Source of the DNA: a virus
DNA length: 44,312 nucleotides
IMG/VR virus record: IMGVR_UViG_3300020171_000058
Coordinates: 1 to 44,312 of that record
Direction: 5' to 3' (one strand)
Of this stretch, positions 6,628 to 14,149 are shown in pieces. A program made the translations under genes and the position numbers. Position 1 is the first letter of the stretch; each line of letters begins with the position of its first letter. The notes below the pieces were generated by a model. The model was not told the DNA's origin. It saw only the letters and a list, made by a program, of their open reading frames with translations, and did no database searches.

Positions 6628-8931
6628 CTAACTCGTTGTTACCTCTTGAAGCATAAGGTTATAAACACCTTCTACATTACCATCCTTCTCAGACTTAGTT
6701 GCAGTGTATAAATCCTTTGTCGGTAATAGTTTAACCGTCTTTGTATTTCCGAGTATATCGTAGAAGGTCACAGGATACGTGGCATTGGCTATCTCTTGTA
6801 TAATGGTCTCTATACTGGTAGCTGTTTGTTCCAGCTTAGTCCCTTCTTTATTTACGATGTTATCAGAGGCATAGACTACCATCCGATATATCTTACGGCG
6901 TGCAGGATAAAGAACAGCACGACAATCATAAGAACGCAGAATCGGAGTAACACCTGATGCGTTGGTTGTACCTGTAAAATAAAAACGAATATATGTGCTT
7001 GTAGGTTTGTTACTATCGGAATCAACTGGAATATATCTTGACTGAGACGGTGAAGTTGTAAAATCCCCTATGGAAGTCCATGTAGAATCATTCAAAATTT
7101 GATAAGATACAGACCATTTTATATTAGAGGTGCAATTTTCTGTATGTAAAGTTAATTTTATGAATGCCTTAAAATCAGCCTTGAACTCAGCATGTAACCA
7201 TTGAGTTATTAAAGCTGAACCAGTTAATAAATAATCGGAACTCATATTAAAATAACAATTTGAGGTAGTTCCGTCAGAACCTACCCATAGGCGAGAGGCA
7301 TAAATGCAGGAGTAAAACAAAGAAACAGCCGTAAAACTAGAAGCAGAAGCAATACCATGCCATACCCATTGAGAGACACCATCTATAATTTCATGCCTAC
7401 CAGCCAGCATTTGCATATTGCCAGTAGCTATATAAGTCTCAATGCAATATAAATAATCGTCATCATATGCCAATCCTAATATAGTAGAAATATGAGTACC
7501 ATTAGTTGTAAATACTTTGGGTGAAATCCAGTTAAAACTTCCATCATTAACATCGTATTCTAGGAGGCTGGTGTAGTAGTTTATGTAGATTTTACCCTGC
7601 CAAACAGCTATTTTAGGCGTTCCAGTCCGGGTTAAACCGCTAGTCATATCGGTTAGAATTTGAACAACGCCACTACTATCCAGATAATAAGGTCTATCCA
7701 CTTTGACTATGTAAAGAGACCCTTGATAACTTTTTATATCAGTTATATTATCAGCACTTGCCCCCACCGTACCAACATAAACCCATGCAGCACCAGCATT
7801 TAACCCACTGGTATTAGAATATAATACACTCGGTAGAAATGCAATCCAGAATGAGAGCGCAGATACCTCTGCAAAATACTCAGCGACCTTTACTGTAAGA
7901 GTGCTTTCTGTAAATACTTCTACTGGCGGAGTCGCTGCGGATGCAGTCATATACCAGTAAGCAGAACTCGCCCCTAGAGCTATAAACAAATATGATGTGC
8001 CGACAGTCCTCACGCATAAGTCTGTTATCGTGGCTGGAAAATTCTGTACCCAGTTGATGCTACCATCTGAGCCTTCTACACGGAGTAAGACATTCCCGCA
8101 GGCATAATACAGGTCGTCATTGAATTCAGCCCAATCCACCGTAGAGCCATATTCCATTATGTGGCAGTCATCCCAATAACTTATTTTATCACCAACAGCA
8201 TCCACCTGGTCTATGTAAATATGAAATTGGTCAGCACTGGCATCAAGTGTCTTGGAAACGTAAATCCTATGCCAAACATTATCTCCTGTTGAAAACGTGT
8301 CACCCCATGTAACAGCACCAGCAGCTACATCTTTAATTCCTATTCTTGCGGTACCTGATGCCACTGACGGTATACAAACGTGGACACTAGCCATGACCTT
8401 CTTGCCACGCCATGAATTAACCCAAGTAGCCGCAGCCTGATATATCTGTGTCGAACCAGTCACCTTACAGGAATATGTGCCTGCTTTGACGATCGTAGCC
8501 TCTTGTGCAGTTGTCCCCCCTACTTTAGTCCAAGTACCCAGTGTAGTGGCATTTACCCATGTCTCCATTCCCCCATTAGTTATCGTCATTAAGGTAGGAT
8601 TGGTAATTGTGGTCTTTGCCAATCCCAATGTCAATCTTTCTGCTTTCCTTGAATCCATAGATAGGCATTGCCAGAATTTTGCAGGGCGTTTCTTATCATA
8701 GAACTCAAAGCCTAACCCGCCGTTCCACGAGTCTTGAATTAAAGCTATTTCCTTCTGTGGATTCAAAGCACCGTAGTCCGGGGAAGCCGTTTGAAACTGG
8801 TCTACTATGAACTGGTCTTCGTCTACCGAATAAAGAGGCGCACCGTTTTTGTTCTTAGCCAGCATCAAACCAACTGAGCCAGCCGTAGTTAAGTTAAACC
8901 CTATATCATGTGAATTTTTGTTAAAAGCCAT
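6628..8931 (-). CDS. Putative tail nozzle protein with carbohydrate-binding-like insert, 767 aa
   Basis: A large beta-rich protein encoded directly after the adaptor-like gene (TAATG overlap), the place of tail tubular B/nozzle proteins in short-tailed phages. Residues about 110-265 (ITNGGMETWVNATTLGTW to KISYWDDCHIMEYG) look like a carbohydrate-binding jelly-roll of the CBM4/9-like type. The following repeats with DDLYYACGNVLLRVEG and similar strands suggest a beta-propeller. The nozzle assignment is by context and fold pattern, not a recognised signature. Confidence 0.55.
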   Translation of the reverse strand: MAFNKNSHDIGFNLTTAGSVGLMLAKNKNGAPLYSVDEDQFIVDQFQTASPDYGALNPQKEIALIQDSWNGGLGFEFYDKKRPAKFWQCLSMDSRKAERLTLGLAKTTITNPTLMTITNGGMETWVNATTLGTWTKVGGTTAQEATIVKAGTYSCKVTGSTQIYQAAATWVNSWRGKKVMASVHVCIPSVASGTARIGIKDVAAGAVTWGDTFSTGDNVWHRIYVSKTLDASADQFHIYIDQVDAVGDKISYWDDCHIMEYGSTVDWAEFNDDLYYACGNVLLRVEGSDGSINWVQNFPATITDLCVRTVGTSYLFIALGASSAYWYMTASAATPPVEVFTESTLTVKVAEYFAEVSALSFWIAFLPSVLYSNTSGLNAGAAWVYVGTVGASADNITDIKSYQGSLYIVKVDRPYYLDSSGVVQILTDMTSGLTRTGTPKIAVWQGKIYINYYTSLLEYDVNDGSFNWISPKVFTTNGTHISTILGLAYDDDYLYCIETYIATGNMQMLAGRHEIIDGVSQWVWHGIASASSFTAVSLFYSCIYASRLWVGSDGTTSNCYFNMSSDYLLTGSALITQWLHAEFKADFKAFIKLTLHTENCTSNIKWSVSYQILNDSTWTSIGDFTTSPSQSRYIPVDSDSNKPTSTYIRFYFTGTTNASGVTPILRSYDCRAVLYPARRKIYRMVVYASDNIVNKEGTKLEQTATSIETIIQEIANATYPVTFYDILGNTKTVKLLPTKDLYTATKSEKDGNVEGVYNLMLQEVTTS

Positions 8932-10253
8932 TAACCAAACCTCATCGGTATACTCGGGGTAGCCATAGCTAAATGAGCCAGCCTCATATATTCGGCATAT
9001 GCGTCAATACTAGCCTGTCTGAATTTAGCTACATCCTGACTTGAAACAGGTTGTGAGTACCGATTGTAATATAAATATTTAGCGTAGGCTATCAGCATCG
9101 GTACTCTGTGCTGGTCAATCACAATGGCATCGGTAGACGCACTCAAAGCCGTAAATGGCGCACTACCGAATAATCTGATTCTGTATTCATCACTCAGAGT
9201 ATCTTCTATCCTGAGCCACTTGTTTGCACCATCATTTATTACATACCCCTGAATATCTACCCATTCCTGTGGAGCTATAATATCACACGCCTCTTCATCC
9301 TCTTCATACTCTTCATTCTGGACTTGCACACTTTCTACTAATCCGTCATTCAAGACTTCTGGTAACATATATTCATGGACTGTTAAGCCAATTAAACGTG
9401 CATCGTCAAAGTAGACAGATTGAGAAAGAGACGTTATTCCAAACCTTATTTCACAATCTACAAGGTCGTCATTCAATACTTGGTCTTCAAGTGTAATTAA
9501 AGTCCACGTTGTTATTAAAGATACGGTTGTTGAGGTTAATGTCTGAGTAGTACCCGCCGAGTTTTTAGTATATATTTGAATAAAAGCATCATTGGCTTTC
9601 GTGCAATATACCCATACTTTTATAGTTACCGTTTGTCCTGATAAGTCAAGTAAACGTGGATAGTTGGCTGTGGTTAGTTTTATATATGCACCCGCACCGC
9701 CAGCACCAGTAGTAGCTTTCATAGACTTCGTGCCACCACGCTTGATTGTAGTTTCCTCTACACTTGTGATATTTGCACTTGACACAGCATATTTATCTGG
9801 TACGGTAGTCAAAGTCCAATCTTCAAAGTGAGCATTGGGTAGAACGTTACCTGTTATTAATATCTGATTGTCTATCCGTTTATGAAGTGCATATGCCGTC
9901 TCTCTGATAGCATCATTCAAAGCCTTAACCCGATCAGTCCTGCGATAGCGTGATACCTGAACGGTAGCTTGTGTACCATCACCAGCAGTTAAAGCCACAC
10001 CATAGATGGTAAGTGCACCTGTAGATGTTGTATACGCAGAGACACGTCTTTCAACGCCGGAATTGTTAGTAGAAGTTACAATATAAACCCACCAGTTTTT
10101 GAAGCAATCATCGCCAGCAAAGTCAAAACTTCTCAGTTCGGTTGATATAATAGAATTATTATTTGTGAGTAAAGTAGTAGTGGTAAACGGTAGATAATCC
10201 CCCTGAGATTCCTGTAAGCGAGTATCTAGTGTTGCCAGAGTAAGCGAATCCAT
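8931..10253 (-). CDS. Putative head-tail adaptor with carbohydrate-binding-like insert, 440 aa
   Basis: The N-terminal part (residues 1-135) and the C-terminal part, with a long helix (VPMLIAYAKYLYYNRYS), fit adaptor/gatekeeper proteins that include helical bundles. Between them, residues about 135-285 run from LPNAHFEDWTLTTVPDKY to YFDDARLIG, a pattern typical of CBM-like jelly-roll domains. An acidic stretch (EEYEEDEEACD) follows. It is the second protein in this pair with such an insert. Start ATG at 10253. Assignment by context. Confidence 0.55.
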   Translation of the reverse strand: MDSLTLATLDTRLQESQGDYLPFTTTTLLTNNNSIISTELRSFDFAGDDCFKNWWVYIVTSTNNSGVERRVSAYTTSTGALTIYGVALTAGDGTQATVQVSRYRRTDRVKALNDAIRETAYALHKRIDNQILITGNVLPNAHFEDWTLTTVPDKYAVSSANITSVEETTIKRGGTKSMKATTGAGGAGAYIKLTTANYPRLLDLSGQTVTIKVWVYCTKANDAFIQIYTKNSAGTTQTLTSTTVSLITTWTLITLEDQVLNDDLVDCEIRFGITSLSQSVYFDDARLIGLTVHEYMLPEVLNDGLVESVQVQNEEYEEDEEACDIIAPQEWVDIQGYVINDGANKWLRIEDTLSDEYRIRLFGSAPFTALSASTDAIVIDQHRVPMLIAYAKYLYYNRYSQPVSSQDVAKFRQASIDAYAEYMRLAHLAMATPSIPMRFG

Positions 10254-10269
10254 TAAATCACCTTACCTT

Positions 10270-10500
10270 TTATATCTCCTGTTCTGGGTCACATGGTTTA
10301 TTACTCAGTTCGTCATGATAACATTTATGATAACTAGCCTTTATGGTCATTTCCTCGTTAGGTTGCCCAGCATTGATTTTAACAGCCAGAGCTTTAAGTC
10401 CCCGAATAGCATCCCTGACAGCCTGTTTTTTGGCTAAAGGAATGGTATTGTAGACCTCTTCTGGAATTGCCAGTGATATTTCAAATCTTATTAATGCCAT
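10270..10500 (-). CDS. Hypothetical protein, 76 aa
   Basis: Good AAAGGAG site before ATG. The sequence (MALIRFEISLAIPEEVYNTI...) shows a strand followed by a helix (AKKQAVRDAIRGLKALAVKI). It lies between a LamG-type protein and the adaptor-like gene and is probably a small virion or assembly factor. No known family recognised. A 17-codon frame between this gene and the LamG gene is too short to call. Confidence 0.55.
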   Translation of the reverse strand: MALIRFEISLAIPEEVYNTIPLAKKQAVRDAIRGLKALAVKINAGQPNEEMTIKASYHKCYHDELSNKPCDPEQEI

Positions 10501-10560
10501 ATTTCACACTCCTTTAGTATGATACCTCATTGGCTTTTCTGTTTTCATGGTTATCATTTT

Positions 10561-11319
10561 TCACACTCCAAACATCCAGCGAGTCTGATTATAAAAGTTT
10601 AATAAGGTTGCAATGGATAAAGCCGATGAAGCAACGCCAAACAAGTCTGAAGAACCACTCTGATAAGCTAGATAACCAGAAACCCTCTGTCTCGCTCCCA
10701 TCAATGTCTTTGAGTTGTTAAAAGAAGCTCCGTTGATTATACCAGTAGCGTCATGGATACCTGCATCGGCAACCCCATTTATGACAAAGCTAATCACAGC
10801 ACCAGTTTGAATTACAGCCCAAAATATCCAGGTATTACTAACTAGATTTATAGAATTGCTGGTAACCCATTTATCTACCTGTACATTTGTATTATCCCGA
10901 ACTGTAATACCAAGACTTTTATTGGCCGGCCAGGCAATCCAAATAAATCCGATTGTATTATCCTCTACTGTTTGACCAAGACCTATTAAGCATTGCTCTG
11001 AGCCAATAGAGGTAATTTTAGACCAACCAAAGGCAGTAAAATTAGTTGTTCTCTGCCACATAGGCGAGGTAATGACAACTGGCAAAGTTACATAATCATC
11101 ACCATCAAAGCTCAGTCCCCATAGTCCACTAGGCAGTCTAACCTTCGTTGCGCCAACGATTGTGCCATGATTAGCATTGCCTGAGTAGTCTTTTATGCTC
11201 CCTGTATACCAGTTTCCATAGTCAAGTCCAGGAAGGTAAAGCACACTGCCGTTTGGGACTTGGCGTAACTTATTACGCAAAGCATTGTCAGGCAATAATG
11301 CCCTTTCAACTGCAAGCAT
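10561..11319 (-). CDS. LamG/concanavalin-like virion protein, 252 aa
   Basis: From about residue 25 it has the classic signature of LamG-like jelly rolls in phage structural proteins: LPGLDYGNWYTGSIKDYSGN, then GTIVGATKV and GLSFDGDDYVTLP. Later strands (FTAFGWSKI, WIFWAVIQTGAVISFVINGV) complete the sandwich. Such domains bind glycans or surface polymers and are often on tail or capsid decorations. Host-surface binding is inferred. Confidence 0.75.
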   Translation of the reverse strand: MLAVERALLPDNALRNKLRQVPNGSVLYLPGLDYGNWYTGSIKDYSGNANHGTIVGATKVRLPSGLWGLSFDGDDYVTLPVVITSPMWQRTTNFTAFGWSKITSIGSEQCLIGLGQTVEDNTIGFIWIAWPANKSLGITVRDNTNVQVDKWVTSNSINLVSNTWIFWAVIQTGAVISFVINGVADAGIHDATGIINGASFNNSKTLMGARQRVSGYLAYQSGSSDLFGVASSALSIATLLNFYNQTRWMFGV

Positions 11320-11321
11320 TT

Positions 11322-11825
11322 TTAACTCTCCTTAAAATCAGGGTCAAAGGATTGTATCTGTAGCTGGATTTTAGGAGCTACAGCTATCGTACATATAGAC
11401 ACACATTGCGCTTGAATCCACAGCTTACCAGCTGGTGCTGAGTATGCTTTACCAATATTGGTTAAGTCAGACGTAGCAACAACAGTATGATTATCAAATG
11501 GTACAAAAGCCAATTTGGTAATGAGGTAAGGGGCATCAGCAACAGAAAGTGTCCACGGCGCATTATCCGCTACTTGAGTAACTTGCCTATTAAATAGATA
11601 CAGGTTTACCTGTGTTTGTTCTAAGTCAAGGTCAAAATACATGGCACTTACTAGAACCCCTCGCTTAGGAACATTCAAAATAGTCATTAACCCCATAGCG
11701 TCAAGTGCGCCCTCTGCGCCTGCGCCAATCCCTGAAATCGCTATGGGAACACTTGGGCAGGCTACAATTTTAGTTGTCCCGATAGATTTTACGGCTTGCT
11801 CAATATCCTCAAGATTAGCTCCCAT
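11322..11825 (-). CDS. Putative virion protein, 167 aa
   Basis: ATG overlaps the stop of the previous gene as TAATG. The beta-rich sequence (VSAMYFDLDLEQTQVNLYLF, FVPFDNHTVVATSDLTNIGK) resembles small decoration or fibre-base proteins. It lies just before the LamG protein in transcription order. No specific family recognised. Confidence 0.5.
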   Translation of the reverse strand: MGANLEDIEQAVKSIGTTKIVACPSVPIAISGIGAGAEGALDAMGLMTILNVPKRGVLVSAMYFDLDLEQTQVNLYLFNRQVTQVADNAPWTLSVADAPYLITKLAFVPFDNHTVVATSDLTNIGKAYSAPAGKLWIQAQCVSICTIAVAPKIQLQIQSFDPDFKES

Positions 11826-12004
11826 TATCCTACCTCCTGCTCACTTAAGTCTGTGCCAGTAACGAAGCCTGTACCATCACGGGTTTGTTTGAGTACAATC
11901 AATAGTTCATCCATAGTCCCCTGCAATTCCTTCATGGTTGTTTCCAGAGAGGCTATGGCACTTTCAAGATTCGTATTTACAGGTATTGTAAAATTTTCAG
12001 CCAT
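11825..12004 (-). CDS. Small helical virion-operon protein, 59 aa
   Basis: A frame of 59 residues (MAENFTIPVNTNLESAIASL...) with a central helix (ETTMKELQGTMDELLIVLKQ). It begins behind GGGGGAT, and its TAA overlaps the ATG of the next gene. The heptad-like pattern suggests a small coiled-coil trimer or linker. The tight coupling supports it as a real gene. Confidence 0.6.
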   Translation of the reverse strand: MAENFTIPVNTNLESAIASLETTMKELQGTMDELLIVLKQTRDGTGFVTGTDLSEQEVG

Positions 12005-12017
12005 ATTATCCCCCTTG

Positions 12018-12278
12018 TTATCCTCTTAACAATCCTTTTGGTAGTTGAAACTTCTGTGACTCAATGGTTGCCTTTTGGTTCATTTCCGATAAAATCAGAA
12101 CCACCGCATTAAAAGAACAAAGACCAAATTTCTTTTGTAGACCCGCCATGTTTTGCATGAGTTCACTATACAAAGCACACTTTTCCCCCATACACAATCC
12201 GTTTAGAAAAGGACAATGTTTGACACTCTGAGTGTTTATTACCTGCTTATCTTCAGTCTGTCCGTTTCCATCTCCCAT
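12018..12278 (-). CDS. Cys-rich hypothetical protein, 86 aa
   Basis: A Cys cluster (CPFLNGLCMGEKCALY, then FGLC) could hold a metal, followed by a helix (NAVVLILSEMNQKATIE). It lies inside the virion gene block, which is unusual for a Cys-rich protein. Function not known. Confidence 0.55.
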   Translation of the reverse strand: MGDGNGQTEDKQVINTQSVKHCPFLNGLCMGEKCALYSELMQNMAGLQKKFGLCSFNAVVLILSEMNQKATIESQKFQLPKGLLRG

Positions 12279-12300
12279 CTACTTATCCTTTCTTTTGGGC

Positions 12301-12329
12301 GAGTGGGAGGGAATTAAGCCCTCCCACTC
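12301..12329 (-). other. Perfect 11-bp GC-rich intergenic hairpin
   Basis: GAGTGGGAGGG and CCCTCCCACTC flank a 7-nt loop between the genes at 12391-13026 and 12018-12278. No T-run follows on either strand, so it is not a standard terminator. It may instead protect mRNA ends or direct processing. It shares GGGAG arms and an AATTAA loop with the hairpin at 24531. Confidence 0.7.
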
Positions 12330-12390
12330 TATTCGTTGATTTCCACGCTCAACCATTAAAGGCGCATTTTATTCAATTATTGTTTAGTGC

Positions 12391-13026
12391 TTATGCATCA
12401 ACGGTTGCTGATACCCAGTCAAAGGTCATTCCCAGAGTGTCGTAGGCAGCAGCAGTATTTATAGCCGCAACTACCTGGAGACACAGGGAGCAACCAGGCG
12501 GGATGATGAGCTTACCATCAATAGGTACACTCCAACCAGAAAAAGGAGTAGCAGCAGCAAGGAAATTATTTGGAGAGCCGTAAGGCATCCAGCCGTTAGC
12601 AACAACTGTAGTGGCTACACCGGTAACCAGTTCACTGGTTGCAGTCGGGACTTCAAAGGCTTTCCCGCTCATGCTATAGAGGGTCAAGGCAGTCAGGGTA
12701 GGTACAGCCTTTGCTGTTGTAATCATAGCCCAGATGCTCTCCCCCTCTGCTACAGCAGTACCAAGCAACTTGAAGCAGTGAAGGTCACTAACCACTGCGA
12801 GTCTACTTCCGTTGTTGTAAAACTCAACTTGTGCCGCTGTGGTTGGAAAAGCTACCAACGCTGCAAATGCAGTAACAGACGCTACAGACCAACCATCACC
12901 CCGCCTACGAACTTCCATGTAGGGGGGATTACCTTGAGCTACAAGCTGATTAGTCTGTGCATCAGCCTTGCCACTAACTTCCACACTGGAAGGATTGAGT
13001 AGTTTCTGTAAAAATGCCATAGCCAT
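12391..13026 (-). CDS. Putative head decoration or fibre protein, 211 aa
   Basis: Start behind AAAGGAG. The protein is rich in Ala, Val and Thr with repeated strands (FEVPTATSELVTGVATTVVA, GKLIIPPGCSLCLQVVAAIN), which fits a jelly-roll virion component. It follows the capsid and cement genes, consistent with a head decoration or head-fibre role. No signature recognised. Confidence 0.5.
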   Translation of the reverse strand: MAMAFLQKLLNPSSVEVSGKADAQTNQLVAQGNPPYMEVRRRGDGWSVASVTAFAALVAFPTTAAQVEFYNNGSRLAVVSDLHCFKLLGTAVAEGESIWAMITTAKAVPTLTALTLYSMSGKAFEVPTATSELVTGVATTVVANGWMPYGSPNNFLAAATPFSGWSVPIDGKLIIPPGCSLCLQVVAAINTAAAYDTLGMTFDWVSATVDA

Positions 13027-13073
13027 TTTAATTTTTCTCCTTTTATTTATTTTTAATCTTTTGTTGAATGAAT

Positions 13074-13090
13074 ATCCGCCTGAGGCGGAT
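13074..13090. other. 7-bp palindromic hairpin in a 158-nt intergenic gap
   Basis: ATCCGCC-TGA-GGCGGAT forms a compact hairpin between the genes at 13185-13499 and 12391-13026. The rest of the gap is AT-rich and I find no gene in it. It could be a weak terminator or processing site. Confidence 0.5.
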
Positions 13091-13184
13091 GGAGCTATCC
13101 ATCCCTTTCATAGTCTGACTCTTTGAACTCCACAAAAAGTCAAAACTAACCATCCCCCATAGGCACTCCTCCTTGTTAGTATTT

Positions 13185-13499
13185 CTAACCCACCGTCAGG
13201 TCTGGCTCGCCATAATCACCGCCCATGTCCTCAATAGTTTTGACAATGGCTGCCAAATCGTAATCATTGTCCTCCATAAAGGACTCGTTCAGTATATCCC
13301 TATCTATCAAAGTCCTGATGAGAACAACAATTAAATTGGCAAGTGTTTTGATAGCCCCTACCTGAACGTAAGTTAGACTGGGAATATTGGCAGCCAGCAA
13401 TATTTCGGTCATAGAATATTGGGTACTCTGCCCATCTATTTCAACTACGATGTAGCCAGGTGTACCGTAAACACGAGTTCCTTCCTTTTTCTCCGCCAT
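13185..13499 (-). CDS. Hypothetical protein, 104 aa, virion block
   Basis: Begins MAEKKEGTRVYGTPGYIVVE, with a predicted beta-hairpin, then a helical region (IKTLANLIVVLIRTLIDRDI) and an acidic end. It lies in the head operon after the cement-like gene. A neck or head completion role is possible but not shown. Confidence 0.55.
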   Translation of the reverse strand: MAEKKEGTRVYGTPGYIVVEIDGQSTQYSMTEILLAANIPSLTYVQVGAIKTLANLIVVLIRTLIDRDILNESFMEDNDYDLAAIVKTIEDMGGDYGEPDLTVG

Positions 13500-13509
13500 G
13501 CTTGCCTCC

Positions 13510-13671
13510 CTATTTCCTCTTAGGCGACTTCTTCTTTGCAGGTCTACCTGGTCGTAAGGGTGTTCTGCACCATACTACCCACCCCTCAGCACCCCAGCAG
13601 ACCGCAAATGGCTCACCATCTGCAGGCTTGTAGTCGGCTTCAAGAACTTTCTTGATATGATAACGTTCCAT
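13510..13671 (-). CDS. Small basic-tailed protein, 53 aa
   Basis: A frame between two head genes gives MERYHIKKVLEADYKPADGE followed by a Trp-rich strand (FAVCWGAEGWVVWC) and a basic tail (PGRPAKKKSPKRK). It starts 9 nt after the previous stop, with little Shine-Dalgarno sequence, so coupling is likely. The basic tail suggests nucleic-acid contact. Function unknown. Confidence 0.55.
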   Translation of the reverse strand: MERYHIKKVLEADYKPADGEPFAVCWGAEGWVVWCRTPLRPGRPAKKKSPKRK

Positions 13672-13680
13672 GTTTATCCG

Positions 13681-14118
13681 TTAATAGGTAGCGTCATCGT
13701 CAATCTGCCCGACTCCTACAGCTATCTCATAAAACCGGCTTATGGTACTATCACCAGCCACCGCACGAGTGATGACAGACCGCAGGTACTTCTTCTGTGT
13801 TGCTACCCGTCTCACCATCCGAAGCGCAACCTGTTTAGCAGCGACTTGGGTAATTGTCGGGAAGGTGGCTACCGTTATATACCCGGATGCCAGAGTGTCC
13901 GATGCCTCAATGGTGACTACATGAGTTCCCCCACCTGCCGCCGTACCTGTATCGGCAGTAGCGATAACCTCAATCGGAATACCCCCCTCTGGGCACTTGT
14001 CAATCTGTACCACTACCTGACCTGTAGTGCCACTCCTAGTCAAAGTCGTCCAGCCTGCCTCAGTTGCCGTGACTGCCGTTATTGATGTCTTGAGTTTCAA
14101 TAAATCATCTTTTATCAT
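13681..14118 (-). CDS. Bbp16-like capsid cement protein, 145 aa
   Basis: Size, position directly after the major capsid gene, and a beta-rich pattern (GQVVVQIDKCPEGGIPIEVI, ITVATFPTI, VALRMVRR, KKYLRSVI) fit the Bbp16-like structural proteins of Bordetella phage BPP-1 and relatives, which stabilise the capsid. Start ATG 14118 behind AAGGAGAGC. The identification is from pattern memory rather than a diagnostic motif. Confidence 0.65.
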   Translation of the reverse strand: MIKDDLLKLKTSITAVTATEAGWTTLTRSGTTGQVVVQIDKCPEGGIPIEVIATADTGTAAGGGTHVVTIEASDTLASGYITVATFPTITQVAAKQVALRMVRRVATQKKYLRSVITRAVAGDSTISRFYEIAVGVGQIDDDATY

Positions 14119-14149
14119 TTATGCTCTCCTTATTTAGTTTCAGATGTTT

